Assembly: GCF_025506355.1 (NCBI RefSeq)
Contig: NZ_JANZYP010000006.1
Coordinates: 124,001-188,000, forward strand
Origin: Sphaerisporangium corydalis
GTDB taxonomy: Bacteria > Actinomycetota > Actinomycetes > Streptosporangiales > Streptosporangiaceae
Length of the DNA stretch: 64,000 bases
Direction: 5' to 3'
The notes beneath the pieces are model-generated. The model saw nothing but the letters and a program-made list of their open reading frames with translations, did no database searches and was not told the origin of the DNA. Made by a program: the position numbers and the translations under genes. Below, one piece after another: positions 51,732 through 61,056 of the stretch (position 1 is the first letter of the stretch; each line of letters starts with the position of its first letter).

Positions 51732-51759
51732 CCTGGCAATCGGGACCCTGGAGCACTTC

Positions 51760-53553
51760 ATGAAGCGACTCGCAGCGACCGCGGCCCTGGCGGCGGTCGC
51801 CACCGCCACCGCCGCCTGCGGCACTTCGGAGACGGCCGCCTCGGCCGGGCCGGGTGGCGTCTACACCACGATCGACGGTTCCAAGCAGATCGACGCGACC
51901 GCGCCGATCAACCCGTTCAATCCGCAGGGCAGCACGTTCGCGGGCTATGACGCGATGGCGCTGGCCTGGCCGAAGAACGACCTGATGGATCCGAACCTGT
52001 TCTACCCGGGCCTCGCGCGCTCCTGGACCGCCACGCCCGACCAGGGCGAGGTGGTCGTCCACCTCCAGCCGAACGCCCGCTGGTCGGACGGCAGGCCGGT
52101 GACCAGCGCGGACATCCGCACCTCCATCGGCCTGGCCTACACCCAGGGCGGCAGCGCGTACACGGTGAACGCGGGGGCGGCGGGCGCGGCGGCCGACATC
52201 AAGGTCGTGGACGCCAAGACCGTCAAGATCGTGCAGGGGAAGAACCGCAGCAACGCGTTCCTCAGGAACGTCCTGTCCACCGTCGTGGTGCCCGACCACG
52301 TCTTCGGCCCGCTGCTGCCCGCCGGCTTCTGGGCCACGCTGACGGCGGCCAGGGGCACCGGCCCCGCCGCCGAGAAGGCCAAGACCGAGATCACCGGCCT
52401 GTCGCAGAAGGTCATCACCTTCTCGCCGCCCGAGGACGTCTCTGCGGGCCCCTTCGTGCTGGAGCGGGTCAACCCCGGCGCCGCGCTGCTGCGCAAGAAC
52501 GCCTACTTCTACGACGCCGCCAGGATCGTGCCCGGCAAGGTGAAGGTCCTCAACTACACCGGTAACGAGCAGATCTGGAACTACCTGGTCTCCGGCAAGC
52601 TGGACAGCGCGCCCTTCACCGCCGTGCCCGCCGCCGTCATGAAGAAGATCAAGCAGACCCCGGGCAACGCCATCCGCAAGGGCTACTCCCCGGTGGCGGC
52701 GTCCATGGCGTTCAACCAGGCGCGCAAGCCGTACGACAACGTGCACGTCCGGCGGGCGCTGGCGTACCTGATCGACCGCGCCCAGGTCACGAAGATCGCC
52801 TCCCCGGAGGCGGGGACGCCGTCGGTCACCACCACCGGCATCCACGGCAGCTCGGCCCAGGCCTGGCTCGGCGCCGGGCTCGGCGCCCTCGACCAGTACA
52901 AGGTCGACCCCGCCAAGGCCGACCAGGAGCTCAGGGCGGCCGGCATGGTCAAGAAGGGCGGCCAGTGGGCGATGCCGGACGGGAGCCCCTGGAAGGTGCA
53001 GATCCACGTGCCCGCGTCGTTCTCCGACTGGGTCGCCGCCGCCAAGTCGGTGACCAGCCAGCTCAACGACCACGGCATCGACTCCAGCGTGGTCACCTCG
53101 GCGGACTACATCCTCTACCTCGACGAGCTCGCGGGCGGGAAGTTCGACATCGGGTTCTGGCTGATGGCCCTCGGGCCCTCGCCGTACAACATCTTCCAGC
53201 GCGTGTACGGGCCGGCCAACGGCTGGTCCCTGCTGGCGGGGCGGCTGAACCACGCCGCGCCCGGCAAGGACGGCAACTGGATGGGCGGTCCCGAGACCGT
53301 CGGCGGGGTGAACCCGGGCGAGCTCACCAACCGGCTCAACCTGGCCACCCCCGAGGAACAGAAGAGGATCGTCGGCACGCTCGCCAAGCTGACGAACGAG
53401 CAGCTTCCTGTGATCCAGATCTACGACTACGTGAACACCCAGTTCGTCAACACCACCCGCTACACCGGCTGGCCGGCGGCGGGAAGCGAGGCGCTGCGGC
53501 TGCCCGCGGGAGTGTGGATGCAGCTTGGGATGATCAAGAAAAGTGGCGTATGA
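51760..53553 (+). CDS. ABC importer substrate-binding lipoprotein (peptide/muropeptide type)
   Basis: 597 residues from ATG 51760 (GGAG seven bases upstream). The N-terminus MKRLAATAALAAVATATAAC is a lipoprotein signal with the lipobox cysteine at residue 20. The rest is the family 5 extracellular solute-binding fold of Opp/Dpp systems (LARSWTATPDQGEVVVHLQP, WSDGRPVTSADIRTSIGLAY, VHVRRALAYLIDRAQVTKIA). It delivers ligand to the two permeases encoded next. Linkage to murQ suggests cell-wall peptides or muropeptides; the ligand is not provable from sequence. Confidence 0.92.
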   Translation: MKRLAATAALAAVATATAACGTSETAASAGPGGVYTTIDGSKQIDATAPINPFNPQGSTFAGYDAMALAWPKNDLMDPNLFYPGLARSWTATPDQGEVVVHLQPNARWSDGRPVTSADIRTSIGLAYTQGGSAYTVNAGAAGAAADIKVVDAKTVKIVQGKNRSNAFLRNVLSTVVVPDHVFGPLLPAGFWATLTAARGTGPAAEKAKTEITGLSQKVITFSPPEDVSAGPFVLERVNPGAALLRKNAYFYDAARIVPGKVKVLNYTGNEQIWNYLVSGKLDSAPFTAVPAAVMKKIKQTPGNAIRKGYSPVAASMAFNQARKPYDNVHVRRALAYLIDRAQVTKIASPEAGTPSVTTTGIHGSSAQAWLGAGLGALDQYKVDPAKADQELRAAGMVKKGGQWAMPDGSPWKVQIHVPASFSDWVAAAKSVTSQLNDHGIDSSVVTSADYILYLDELAGGKFDIGFWLMALGPSPYNIFQRVYGPANGWSLLAGRLNHAAPGKDGNWMGGPETVGGVNPGELTNRLNLATPEEQKRIVGTLAKLTNEQLPVIQIYDYVNTQFVNTTRYTGWPAAGSEALRLPAGVWMQLGMIKKSGV

Positions 53554-54587
53554 AGCCCTCCACGGTCCGGGGCCGTCCCCGGGTGAACGCAGTGACACGG
53601 CGGCTCGCCGGCCATCTGGTGCGCGGGCTCGTCATGATCTGGGTGGTCACCACGATCAGCTTCGTGATCATCCGCAACATCCCCGGCAACCCGGTCCTCG
53701 GGCAGTACGAGACGCTGATCGAGCGCGGCATGTCCCCCGACCAGGCGGAACGCGCCACGGCCGCGCTCTACGGGTTCCTGCCCACCGGCAGCCTGTGGGA
53801 GCAGTACACCGGGTACATGAAGGCGCTGCTCCACCTCGACCTCGGGCAGTCGCTCAGCACGCCGGGCACCGAAGTGGTCACCCTGATCGGCTCGGCCGCC
53901 AAGTGGACCATCCTGCCGGTGCTCGGGGGCACGCTGCTGAGCTTCGTGCTGGGCGTGACCCTCGGGGTGTACGCGGGGGTCAAGCGGTCCGGCAAGCTCG
54001 GCGACCTGCTGTCGATCTCCGGCTCGCTGCTGCACGGCGTGCCGCAGTACGTCATCGGGCTCCTCGTCCTGGCGATCTTCACGACGCTGTGGCCGATCTT
54101 CCCGGCGGGGGGCCCGGTGGACGTCGAATTCGTGCCGGGCTTCAACGCCGGCTACCTCGCCTCGCTGATCCAGCACGCCACCCTGCCCGTGCTGACGTAC
54201 GCGCTGGCCAGCTACGGAGGCTGGGTGCTGGCGATGAAGTCCAGCGTGGCGACCGTGCTCGGCGACGACTTCATCCTGGCCGCCGAGCTGCGCGGGCTGT
54301 CGCGGGGCGTGCTGTTCCGGTACATCGCCCGCAACGCGATCCTGCCGCTCTTCACGATCCTGGCGCTGTCGCTCGGCATGCTGTTCGGCGGCGCGATCTT
54401 CATCGAACGGATCTTCAACTATCCCGGGCTCGGGCTGCTGCTGGTCAACAGCATCGGCGCCCGCGACTACGCCCTGATGGGCGGCACCTTCCTGGTGACC
54501 ACGATGGCGATCATCGTGGTCAACATCGCGGCCGACCTGCTGTACGCGGTGATCGACCCCCGAGTGCGGACCGGAGGCGTGGCATGA
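53550..54587 (+). CDS. ABC importer permease (OppB/DppB type)
   Basis: 345 residues from an ATG overlapping the previous stop (ATGA). It has about six transmembrane helices, starting LVRGLVMIWVVTTISFVIIR with the N-terminal family motif IPGNPV. The cytoplasmic coupling region AAELRGLSRGVLFRYIARNA (EAA loop) contacts the ATPases. The start ATG and frame are fixed by the overlap and by homology to OppB length. Confidence 0.94.
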   Translation: MKPSTVRGRPRVNAVTRRLAGHLVRGLVMIWVVTTISFVIIRNIPGNPVLGQYETLIERGMSPDQAERATAALYGFLPTGSLWEQYTGYMKALLHLDLGQSLSTPGTEVVTLIGSAAKWTILPVLGGTLLSFVLGVTLGVYAGVKRSGKLGDLLSISGSLLHGVPQYVIGLLVLAIFTTLWPIFPAGGPVDVEFVPGFNAGYLASLIQHATLPVLTYALASYGGWVLAMKSSVATVLGDDFILAAELRGLSRGVLFRYIARNAILPLFTILALSLGMLFGGAIFIERIFNYPGLGLLLVNSIGARDYALMGGTFLVTTMAIIVVNIAADLLYAVIDPRVRTGGVA

Positions 54588-55492
54588 CGCTCACGACGCC
54601 GCTCGCCGGGCCGCCGAACATGCGCGCGACCCTGCGGCGCAACTTCTGGCGCGGCGTGGCCCGCGTGATGCGCCGCAAGCCCAGCCGCATGGCCGGGGTC
54701 GCCATCGTCTGCCTGTTCCTGCTGATGGCGGCGGTCGGGCCGATGCTCTACCCCGCCCACCTGCCGCGCGACGACAACGCCCTGTACGCCGCGCCGAGCC
54801 TGGCCCACCCGTTCGGCACCGACTTCGAGGGCACCGACGTGCTCGCGCTGGTCGTCACCGGCGCCCGGTACGTCATCCTCACCGGCCTGGCCACCGCCGT
54901 CATCACGGTGGCGCTGGGCACGGCGCTCGGGCTGCTCGCCGGGTTCCACCGCGGGCGCTGGGACACCGCGCTCATGCGGCTCACCGACCTGCAGCTCACC
55001 ATCCCCGGCCTGCCGCTGCTGCTGGTGCTGTCCACGGTGTGGAAGTTCAACAGCCCGCTGGAGATGGGCCTGGTCCTCGGGCTGCTCGGCTGGGGCGGGG
55101 TGGCGCGGGCCGTCCGGTCGCAGACCCTGTCGCTGCGCGAGCGCGGGTTCATCGAGGCCGCCAAGGGCCTCGGCCTGTCCACCCGGCACATCATCGCGCG
55201 CGAGCTGCTGCCCAGCATGGCCCCGTACATCGCCATGAACGTGCTCATCGCCGTCACCGGGGCGATCTACGCCCAGGTGGGGCTGTTCTTCCTCGGCGTC
55301 CTGCCGTTCGACTCCAACAACTGGGGTGTGATGCTCAACCTCGCCGTCTTCGGCGGCGGGGCCCTGACCAGCACGGCCGCACTGCCGTACCTGCTGGCGC
55401 CGCTGCTCGCGATCCTCCTGCTCACGCTGGGCATCGTGCTCATCGTCGACGCGATGGACGAGATCTTCAACCCACGGCTGCGTGAGGAGTGA
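54584..55492 (+). CDS. ABC importer permease (OppC/DppC type)
   Basis: 302 residues, overlapping the OppB-type gene by four bases. It starts with the OppC N-terminal helix (AGVAIVCLFLLMAAVGPMLY). HPFGTDFEGTDVLALVVTGA is the family's typical periplasmic entry, and the EAA loop is FIEAAKGLGLSTRHIIAREL. It forms the heterodimeric channel with the preceding permease. Confidence 0.94.
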   Translation: MTLTTPLAGPPNMRATLRRNFWRGVARVMRRKPSRMAGVAIVCLFLLMAAVGPMLYPAHLPRDDNALYAAPSLAHPFGTDFEGTDVLALVVTGARYVILTGLATAVITVALGTALGLLAGFHRGRWDTALMRLTDLQLTIPGLPLLLVLSTVWKFNSPLEMGLVLGLLGWGGVARAVRSQTLSLRERGFIEAAKGLGLSTRHIIARELLPSMAPYIAMNVLIAVTGAIYAQVGLFFLGVLPFDSNNWGVMLNLAVFGGGALTSTAALPYLLAPLLAILLLTLGIVLIVDAMDEIFNPRLREE

Positions 55493-55496
55493 CCCG

Positions 55497-56621
55497 ATGA
55501 CCACCACCTCTCCGGAGACCGGGGGACACCCCGGCGCCCCGTCGCCCCCCGGCCTGGCCGGCGGGCCCGGTGACATGACGGCGCCCGGCGTCCGCGTCCG
55601 TGACCTCGTCGTCGTCTACCGCACCCCGCTCGGCGAGCTGCCCGCCCTCGGCGGTGTCAGCCTCACCATCGAGCCGGGGACCATCACCGGCATCGTGGGG
55701 GAGTCCGGTTCCGGCAAGTCCACGCTGGCGCTGTCCTTGCTGAACGCCGTCCAGCCGCCCGGGCGCATCTCGGCCGGCAGCGTGGAGATCGACGGGCTCG
55801 GGAACGTCCTGGAGCTCGGCGGGGACGACCTGCGTCAGGCGCGCGGCCGGCACCTCGGGTACGTCTTCCAGGCCGCGCAGAACTCCCTCAACCCGCTCAA
55901 GACGGTCGGCAAACAGCTTCTCGACCTCGGACGCTCCCACGGCGCCGACGACCCGCGCGCGCTCGTACGGGACGCCAGGAGCCTGCTGGAGCGGATGGGC
56001 CTGGACGGCGCCCGGGTGCTCGACTCCCACCAGCACCAGTTGTCGGGCGGCATGCGCCAGCGCGTCGGCATCATGCTGGCGCTGGTGCTCAACGCCCAGC
56101 TCGTCATCCTCGACGAGCCCACGACGGCGCTCGACATGATCACTCAGGCCACGATCCTGCGCATCGTCCGCGAGGTGCACAAGGAGCGCGGCCTCACCAC
56201 GCTCATGGTCACCCACGACATCGGCGTGGCGGCCGAGGTCACCGACCGGCTCGCGGTCATGTACGGCGGGCGGGTGGTCGAGCACGGGCCCACCATGGAC
56301 GTGATCGGCGCGCCCAGCCACCCGTACACCCAGGGCCTGATCCGGGCGATCCCCCGGCTGTCCGGCGACACCGCCGAGGCCCGCGCGCTACCGGGACGCC
56401 CTCCGACGCTTGGCACCCTGCCCGCGGGGGGATGCGTCTTCCGGGAGCGCTGCCCGCTTCGCATGGACGTGTGCGAGACGGTGGAGCCGCCCCCGGTGCT
56501 GGTCGACCGGCGCACGGTCGCGTGCCACGCGGTCGCCGGCGCCAGGCAGGAGCGGGTCGTCAGGGAGGAGCGGGTCGTCAGGGAGCAGGAGCGGGTCGGC
56601 AGGGAGGAGGAGCGCGCGTGA
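55497..56621 (+). CDS. ABC importer ATPase (OppD/DppD type)
   Basis: 374 residues from ATG 55497 behind GAGGAG. Walker A GIVGESGSGKSTLALSLLNA, signature LSGGMRQRVGIMLALVL, Walker B LVILDEPTTALDMITQATIL, H-loop MVTHDIGVAAEV, then the OppD-specific C-terminal Cys pair region (VFRERCPLRMDVCE). The last 25 residues are highly charged repeats (ERVVRE). Four-base overlap with the next ATPase gene. Confidence 0.95.
   Translation: MTTTSPETGGHPGAPSPPGLAGGPGDMTAPGVRVRDLVVVYRTPLGELPALGGVSLTIEPGTITGIVGESGSGKSTLALSLLNAVQPPGRISAGSVEIDGLGNVLELGGDDLRQARGRHLGYVFQAAQNSLNPLKTVGKQLLDLGRSHGADDPRALVRDARSLLERMGLDGARVLDSHQHQLSGGMRQRVGIMLALVLNAQLVILDEPTTALDMITQATILRIVREVHKERGLTTLMVTHDIGVAAEVTDRLAVMYGGRVVEHGPTMDVIGAPSHPYTQGLIRAIPRLSGDTAEARALPGRPPTLGTLPAGGCVFRERCPLRMDVCETVEPPPVLVDRRTVACHAVAGARQERVVREERVVREQERVGREEERA
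56550..56606 (+). repeat. 18-21-bp repeat x3 at the end of the OppD-type gene
   Basis: Units encode ERVVRE, ERVVRE and QERVGRE. The DNA word GAGCGGGTCGTCAGGGAG occurs twice and a variant once. All units keep the reading frame. Confidence 0.8.
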
Positions 56622-57625
56622 TCACCGGCACGGGAGTGACCAAGACCTACAAGCAGCGCGGCGACGTCCTCGGCGGCCGCACGGTCCAGGCGCTGCGCGG
56701 GGTGGACTTCACCGTGCGCAAGGGCGGGGCCGTCTCGTTCATCGGCGAGTCCGGGTGCGGCAAGACGACGCTCGGGCGCATCATCGCGGGCCTGGAGACC
56801 TACGACTCCGGCGAGATCGTCATCAACGGCGTCCCGATGTCCGCGCTGCGCCCGAGGCGGCGCCAGCCGTACTTCCGCAGGATCCAGCTCATCCACCAGG
56901 ACCCGTACTCGGCGCTGAACCCGACGCGGACGATCCACCAGACCCTGCGGGCGCCGCTCACGCTGCGCGCGCGCCAGACGCGCCGCTCGGACGCGTGGGT
57001 GGACGACCGCGCCGAGGAACTGCTGTCCCTGGTGGGCATCGACCCCGGGTACGTGCTCGGCCGCTACCCCCACCAGCTCTCGGGGGGCATGCGCCAGCGG
57101 GTGGTCATCGCCCGCGCGCTGACCGTGGACCCCGAGATGCTCGTCGCCGACGAGTCGGTCTCGATGATCGACGTGTCGATGCGGCTGAGCGTCCTCGCCC
57201 TGCTCAAGGACCTGCGCGAGCGGCTCGGGGTCAGCCTGGTGTTCATCACCCACGACATCGCCACCGCCCGGTACGTCGGGGAGGACGGCGAGCTGTACGT
57301 GCTCTACCGGGGCCAGGTCGTCGAGCGCGGCGGCACCGAGCAGGTCATCTCCGCCCCCGAGCACCCCTACACCCAGTCGCTGCTGTCGGCGATCCCCGTC
57401 CTGCACGGGCTGGAGCAGCCCGGGCCCGAGCGGGTCGTGCCGACCGAGGCGCTGGACGAGCGCCACCCGGACGCGGGATGCCTGTTCGCCCGCCGCTGCC
57501 CCTTCCGTACCGAACGCTGCGAGGCCGAGCGGCCCGCGCTCAGACGCGGCGCGGACGCCTCGCACGAGCGCGCCTGCTTCCACGCCCAGCGCCGCAGCGT
57601 GATCCCCGTGGAGGCCGTGGCATGA
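56618..57625 (+). CDS. ABC importer ATPase (OppF/DppF type)
   Basis: 335 residues from a GTG overlapping the previous stop. Walker A FIGESGCGKTTLGRIIAGLE, Q-loop region QLIHQDPYSALNPTRTIHQT, signature LSGGMRQRVVIARALTVDPE, Walker B MLVADESVSMIDVSMRLSVL, and the C-terminal Cys motif CLFARRCPFRTERC of the oligopeptide family. In Walker B the usual Glu after Asp is present (DES). Partner of the OppD-type ATPase. Confidence 0.95.
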   Translation: MITGTGVTKTYKQRGDVLGGRTVQALRGVDFTVRKGGAVSFIGESGCGKTTLGRIIAGLETYDSGEIVINGVPMSALRPRRRQPYFRRIQLIHQDPYSALNPTRTIHQTLRAPLTLRARQTRRSDAWVDDRAEELLSLVGIDPGYVLGRYPHQLSGGMRQRVVIARALTVDPEMLVADESVSMIDVSMRLSVLALLKDLRERLGVSLVFITHDIATARYVGEDGELYVLYRGQVVERGGTEQVISAPEHPYTQSLLSAIPVLHGLEQPGPERVVPTEALDERHPDAGCLFARRCPFRTERCEAERPALRRGADASHERACFHAQRRSVIPVEAVA

Positions 57626-58734
57626 CCGTCTCCGGCGCCCTGCGGCACGCCGTCGCCGACGACGCGGCCGCCGTCTGCGAGATCGCCCGGCACGCGCTCA
57701 CGCTGGACGCCGGCGAGGCGCCGCAGATCGTGGCGCGCCTGTGGACCCCGCCCGAGGGACGCCGGTGGACCGCGCTGGTGACCGAGGCCCTCGACGGGGT
57801 CGTGTTCGCGTCCTCCTCGGCCACCGAAGGCGTCGGCCACATCGACCTGCTCGCCGTCCACCCCTCGGCCCAGGGCCGGGGGATCGGCGCCGCCCTGGTC
57901 AGGGCGGCCGAGGGATGGCTGCGGGACCAGGGCGCGCGCGAGGCGCGCCTGGCGGGCAATCCGCCCTGCTACGCCTGGCCCGGCATCGACGTGCGCTACA
58001 CCCCGGCGGTGTGCCTGGCCGAGAGCCTCGGCTACGAGAAGTACCGGAGCGCCTGGAACATGACCGCCGACCTGTCGAAGTACCTTCCCGGCGGCCAGGA
58101 CGCCATCGGCGACGACCTCCCGTGCGGCGTCGGCGCCGCGCCCACGGTCGGCACCGGGTTCGACGTGGCCAACGGCACCAGCCGGGGCGCCGACATGGGC
58201 GCCGACGTCACCATCTCGGGAACCGGCCCGGCCGCCGAACCGGCGCCGGGAAGCGACCCCACCGGCCCGGACGCCCCGGCCTCCGCCGCCTCCACCACCG
58301 GGTCCGACGTCGACGACGAGTCGGCGTGCCCTGAGGATCTCGCCCGCCTGGCCTCGGCGGGCGTCGTCTTCCACTCCGCGCCCCCCGACGAGCGGGCCGC
58401 GGTGATCGGGTTCGTCCGTGAGCACTGGAACGAGGCGTGGGCCTGGGAGGTCGCGCAGGCGACGGGCTGCCACTACGCGACCCGGGGGCAGGAGATCCTC
58501 GGGTTCGCCGCCTGGGGTGCCAGGCCGAGGTGGTTCGGCCCGATGGGCACCGCCTCGGCCGCCCGGGGCCTCGGGGTCGGCAAGGTCCTGCTCAGGCGGT
58601 GCCTGGAAGAGCAGGCGGCGGCGGGCCAGCGCAGCACGCAGATCAGCTGGGTGGGCCCGGTGGGCTTCTACGCCAAGGCCGTCGGCGCGCGCGTGGAGCG
58701 GGTCTTCTGGCTCTACCGCCGCCCCCTGGTGTGA
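57622..58734 (+). CDS. Tandem GNAT acetyltransferase, linked to MurNAc recycling
   Basis: 370 residues overlapping the ATPase gene by four bases. Two GNAT domains are present. The N-terminal one (about 1-150) has a good acetyl-CoA loop (LLAVHPSAQGRGIGAALVRA). The C-terminal one (about 235-370) has MGTASAARGLGVGKVLLRRC. A Gly/Ser/Pro-rich linker of about 70 residues separates them. Position between a peptide-type importer and murQ suggests a substrate in peptidoglycan recycling, for instance an amino sugar or muropeptide amine. No experiment or closer family assignment is available to me. Confidence 0.85.
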   Translation: MTVSGALRHAVADDAAAVCEIARHALTLDAGEAPQIVARLWTPPEGRRWTALVTEALDGVVFASSSATEGVGHIDLLAVHPSAQGRGIGAALVRAAEGWLRDQGAREARLAGNPPCYAWPGIDVRYTPAVCLAESLGYEKYRSAWNMTADLSKYLPGGQDAIGDDLPCGVGAAPTVGTGFDVANGTSRGADMGADVTISGTGPAAEPAPGSDPTGPDAPASAASTTGSDVDDESACPEDLARLASAGVVFHSAPPDERAAVIGFVREHWNEAWAWEVAQATGCHYATRGQEILGFAAWGARPRWFGPMGTASAARGLGVGKVLLRRCLEEQAAAGQRSTQISWVGPVGFYAKAVGARVERVFWLYRRPLV

Positions 58735-58782
58735 CGCCCGCGCGGTAAACGTCAGATCGAACCCCCCGGAATACGAGGAGTA

Positions 58783-59697
58783 ATGACCCGACCACCGGCC
58801 CTGGCCACCACCGAGCAGAGCGACCCGAGGTACCGCAGGATCGACCGGCTGCCGACGGAGGAGATCGCGCTGCTGATGAACGCCGCCGACGCCACCGTGC
58901 CTGCGGCGGTGGCGGCGGCGGTCCCGAGGATCTCGGCGGCCATCGACGAGATCTCCGCCCGGATGGGGATGGGCGGGCGCCTGCTCTACGTGGGCGCGGG
59001 CACCTCGGGACGGCTCGCGGTACTGGACGCCTCGGAGTGCCCGCCGACGTTCGGCACCGACCCTGACCTGGTGCGCGGCATCATCGCCGGCGGCGCGCGT
59101 GCGCTGACCCGCTCGGTCGAGGGCGCCGAGGACGACGCCGAGGCGGGCGCCGCCGCCATGCGGGACCAGCGGGTCGGGCCCAGGGACTCCGTCGTCGGGA
59201 TCTCCGCGAGCGGCCGGGCGGCGTACGTGGTGGGCGCGGTGGCGCAGGCCCGCCGGCTCGGCGCGCTCACGGCGGGCCTGTCGTGCAACACCGGCACGCC
59301 GCTCTCCGAGGCCGCCGACCATCCCATCGAGGTGATCGTCGGCCCCGAGGTGGTGGCCGGTTCGACCCGGCTGAAGGCCGGCACGGCGCAGAAGCTGGTG
59401 CTGAACATGATCTCGACGATCGCGATGATCAAGTGCGGCCGGACGTTCGGCAACTACATGGTCGAGGTGTCCACGAGCAACGCCAAGCTCGCCGAACGGG
59501 CCGCCCGCATCGTGGGCGAGATCACCGGCGCCGACGGCACCGCCGCCCGCCTCGCCCTGGAGACCTCGGGGCACGAGGTGAAGACCGCCGTCGTCATGAT
59601 CGAGCGTGATCTCGGCCCGGACGAGGCCCGCCTGCTGCTCGCCTCCCACGGCGACCGCCTCGACACGGCACTCGCCGCCCCGCCCGCCCTTCCCTGA
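58783..59697 (+). CDS. murQ: N-acetylmuramic acid 6-phosphate etherase MurQ
   Basis: 304 residues, with GAGGAG before ATG 58783. It cleaves the D-lactyl ether of MurNAc-6-phosphate to give GlcNAc-6-phosphate, a committed step of cell-wall recycling. The SIS domain shows LLYVGAGTSGRLAVLDASEC with Glu85 and SVEGAEDDAEAG with Glu116. Their 31-residue spacing equals that of the catalytic Glu83/Glu114 of the E. coli enzyme. VGISASGRAAYVVGAV and MIKCGRTFGNYMVEV complete the signature. The stop abuts that of the convergent oxidoreductase gene. No MurNAc kinase or PTS is in the window. Confidence 0.96.
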   Translation: MTRPPALATTEQSDPRYRRIDRLPTEEIALLMNAADATVPAAVAAAVPRISAAIDEISARMGMGGRLLYVGAGTSGRLAVLDASECPPTFGTDPDLVRGIIAGGARALTRSVEGAEDDAEAGAAAMRDQRVGPRDSVVGISASGRAAYVVGAVAQARRLGALTAGLSCNTGTPLSEAADHPIEVIVGPEVVAGSTRLKAGTAQKLVLNMISTIAMIKCGRTFGNYMVEVSTSNAKLAERAARIVGEITGADGTAARLALETSGHEVKTAVVMIERDLGPDEARLLLASHGDRLDTALAAPPALP

Positions 59698-60897
59698 TCA
59701 GGACCCGGGACGGGGGGCCGGGCGCGAACCGGGACTCAGGAAGGCCAGGGGGACGGCGAGGCGGCGGCTGATCCGGTAGGTGACGGGCGGGCTGGCGGAG
59801 ACGAACTCCTTGTACACGACCGCGCTCCTGCCGGTCAGCAGCGCCCGGCGCGGGGTGTCGTCGGCGTGGGTGAACTGGATCACCGCGTCCTTGCGGCCCA
59901 GGCTGACCGGCTGGTGAAAATACCCGAACCGAAACGGCCGAGGCTCCCTGCCGCGCAGCGCCCGCCCGATGGAGTCGGCGGCGTGGGCGCCACTCGGGAT
60001 GCCGCTCTGGCAGGTGCCGTGCAGGACGCCGAACGGCTGCGGGATCGCCGCGCCGTCCCCGATGGCGTAGATCGACGGGTGGGACACCGACCGCAGGGCG
60101 GCGTCGACGACGACGCGGTTCCGGTCGTCGACGGTGATCCCCGAGTCCGCCGCCAGCGGCGAGGCCGTGAAACCGGTGGTCCACAGGCACGCGTCGGAGT
60201 GCAGGGTCTCGCCGCCCGCCAGCTCCACGGCGTCCGGCAGCACCTTGATGACCTCGGCGCCGTCGCGGGTCTCGATGCCGAGCCGCTCCAAGGCCCGCGC
60301 GAGGTGAGCGCGTGCGCGCTCGCCCATCATCCGGCCCGCGGGCTCGCGGCCGATCAGCACGACCCGCAGCTCAGGGAAGGCCTCGGCGATCTCGGTCGCC
60401 GCCTCGATGCCGGTCAGGCCGTTGCCGCACACCGTCACGGTGCCGCCCCGTACCGACAGGCCGGTCAGCCGGGCCGCGAGCCGGGCGGCGGCCTCGGGCC
60501 CGTCCAGCGTGTGGGCGTGGTCGGCGACGCCCGGCACCTCGCCGGGGCCGGTCGCGCTCCCGATCGCGTAGACGAGCGTGTCGTAATCCAGGGCGTGCTC
60601 GCCCTCGCCGGTCCGCACGGTGACCCGCCGCAGGGCGGGGTCGATGGCGGTGACCCAGGCTTGGACGAACTCGATGCCGGTGCCGGCGACCATGTCGGGG
60701 ACGCGGAGATCGGCGAGCCGGCGGCCGGCGGCCAGTTCGTGCATCCTGAGCCGCTCGGTGAACGCCGGCGACGGGTTGACCAGGGTGATCCGGCCGCCGT
60801 GGCGACGGGTGCGCCGCGCCGTGCGGATCGCGGCCATCACGCCGGCGTAGCCCGCGCCGATCACCACGATGCGGTGCCGAGCAGGGATGGTGTTCAT
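59698..60897 (-). CDS. FAD-dependent pyridine-nucleotide oxidoreductase (NDH-2-like)
   Basis: 399 residues from ATG 60895-60897 with AGAGGAGG upstream. Two Rossmann motifs: RIVVIGAGYAGVMAAIRTAR (FAD) and GTVTVCGNGLTGIEAATEIA (NAD(P)H). The late FAD segment is SHPSIYAIGDGAAIPQPFG. Overall similarity is to type II NADH:quinone dehydrogenases and related reductases; the C-terminal part is too short to prove membrane binding. It shares a divergent region, with a perfect Crp-type site, with the GNAT gene. Confidence 0.9.
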   Translation of the reverse strand: MNTIPARHRIVVIGAGYAGVMAAIRTARRTRRHGGRITLVNPSPAFTERLRMHELAAGRRLADLRVPDMVAGTGIEFVQAWVTAIDPALRRVTVRTGEGEHALDYDTLVYAIGSATGPGEVPGVADHAHTLDGPEAAARLAARLTGLSVRGGTVTVCGNGLTGIEAATEIAEAFPELRVVLIGREPAGRMMGERARAHLARALERLGIETRDGAEVIKVLPDAVELAGGETLHSDACLWTTGFTASPLAADSGITVDDRNRVVVDAALRSVSHPSIYAIGDGAAIPQPFGVLHGTCQSGIPSGAHAADSIGRALRGREPRPFRFGYFHQPVSLGRKDAVIQFTHADDTPRRALLTGRSAVVYKEFVSASPPVTYRISRRLAVPLAFLSPGSRPAPRPGS

Positions 60898-60980
60898 GTC
60901 ATCCTCCTCTGTGGCCCCTCTCGCGGGGGTCGATGACCACAAGGACGGAAGCCGGGCCCCGCGGCGTGACACGCGGGCGA

Positions 60981-60996
60981 TGTGACCTGGCTCACA
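60981..60996. promoter_or_regulatory. Perfect Crp-type binding site
   Basis: TGTGACCTGGCTCACA matches TGTGA-N6-TCACA exactly, the consensus of Crp/GlxR regulators that is conserved from E. coli to actinobacteria. It lies 83 bases before the oxidoreductase start and 60 before the GNAT start, so either or both could be controlled. Confidence 0.75.
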
Positions 60997-61056
60997 CTGT
61001 CGTACGGGCCGGGCCGCCCGCAGCCGCCCGCTCGCGAGCGTGGATAATTCTCAGCC

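Noticed and set aside
51679-53598. 639-codon minus-strand frame opposite the substrate-binding protein gene
   Set aside because: Arg/Gly/His-rich shadow of a clear lipoprotein gene with a signal sequence and solute-binding fold.
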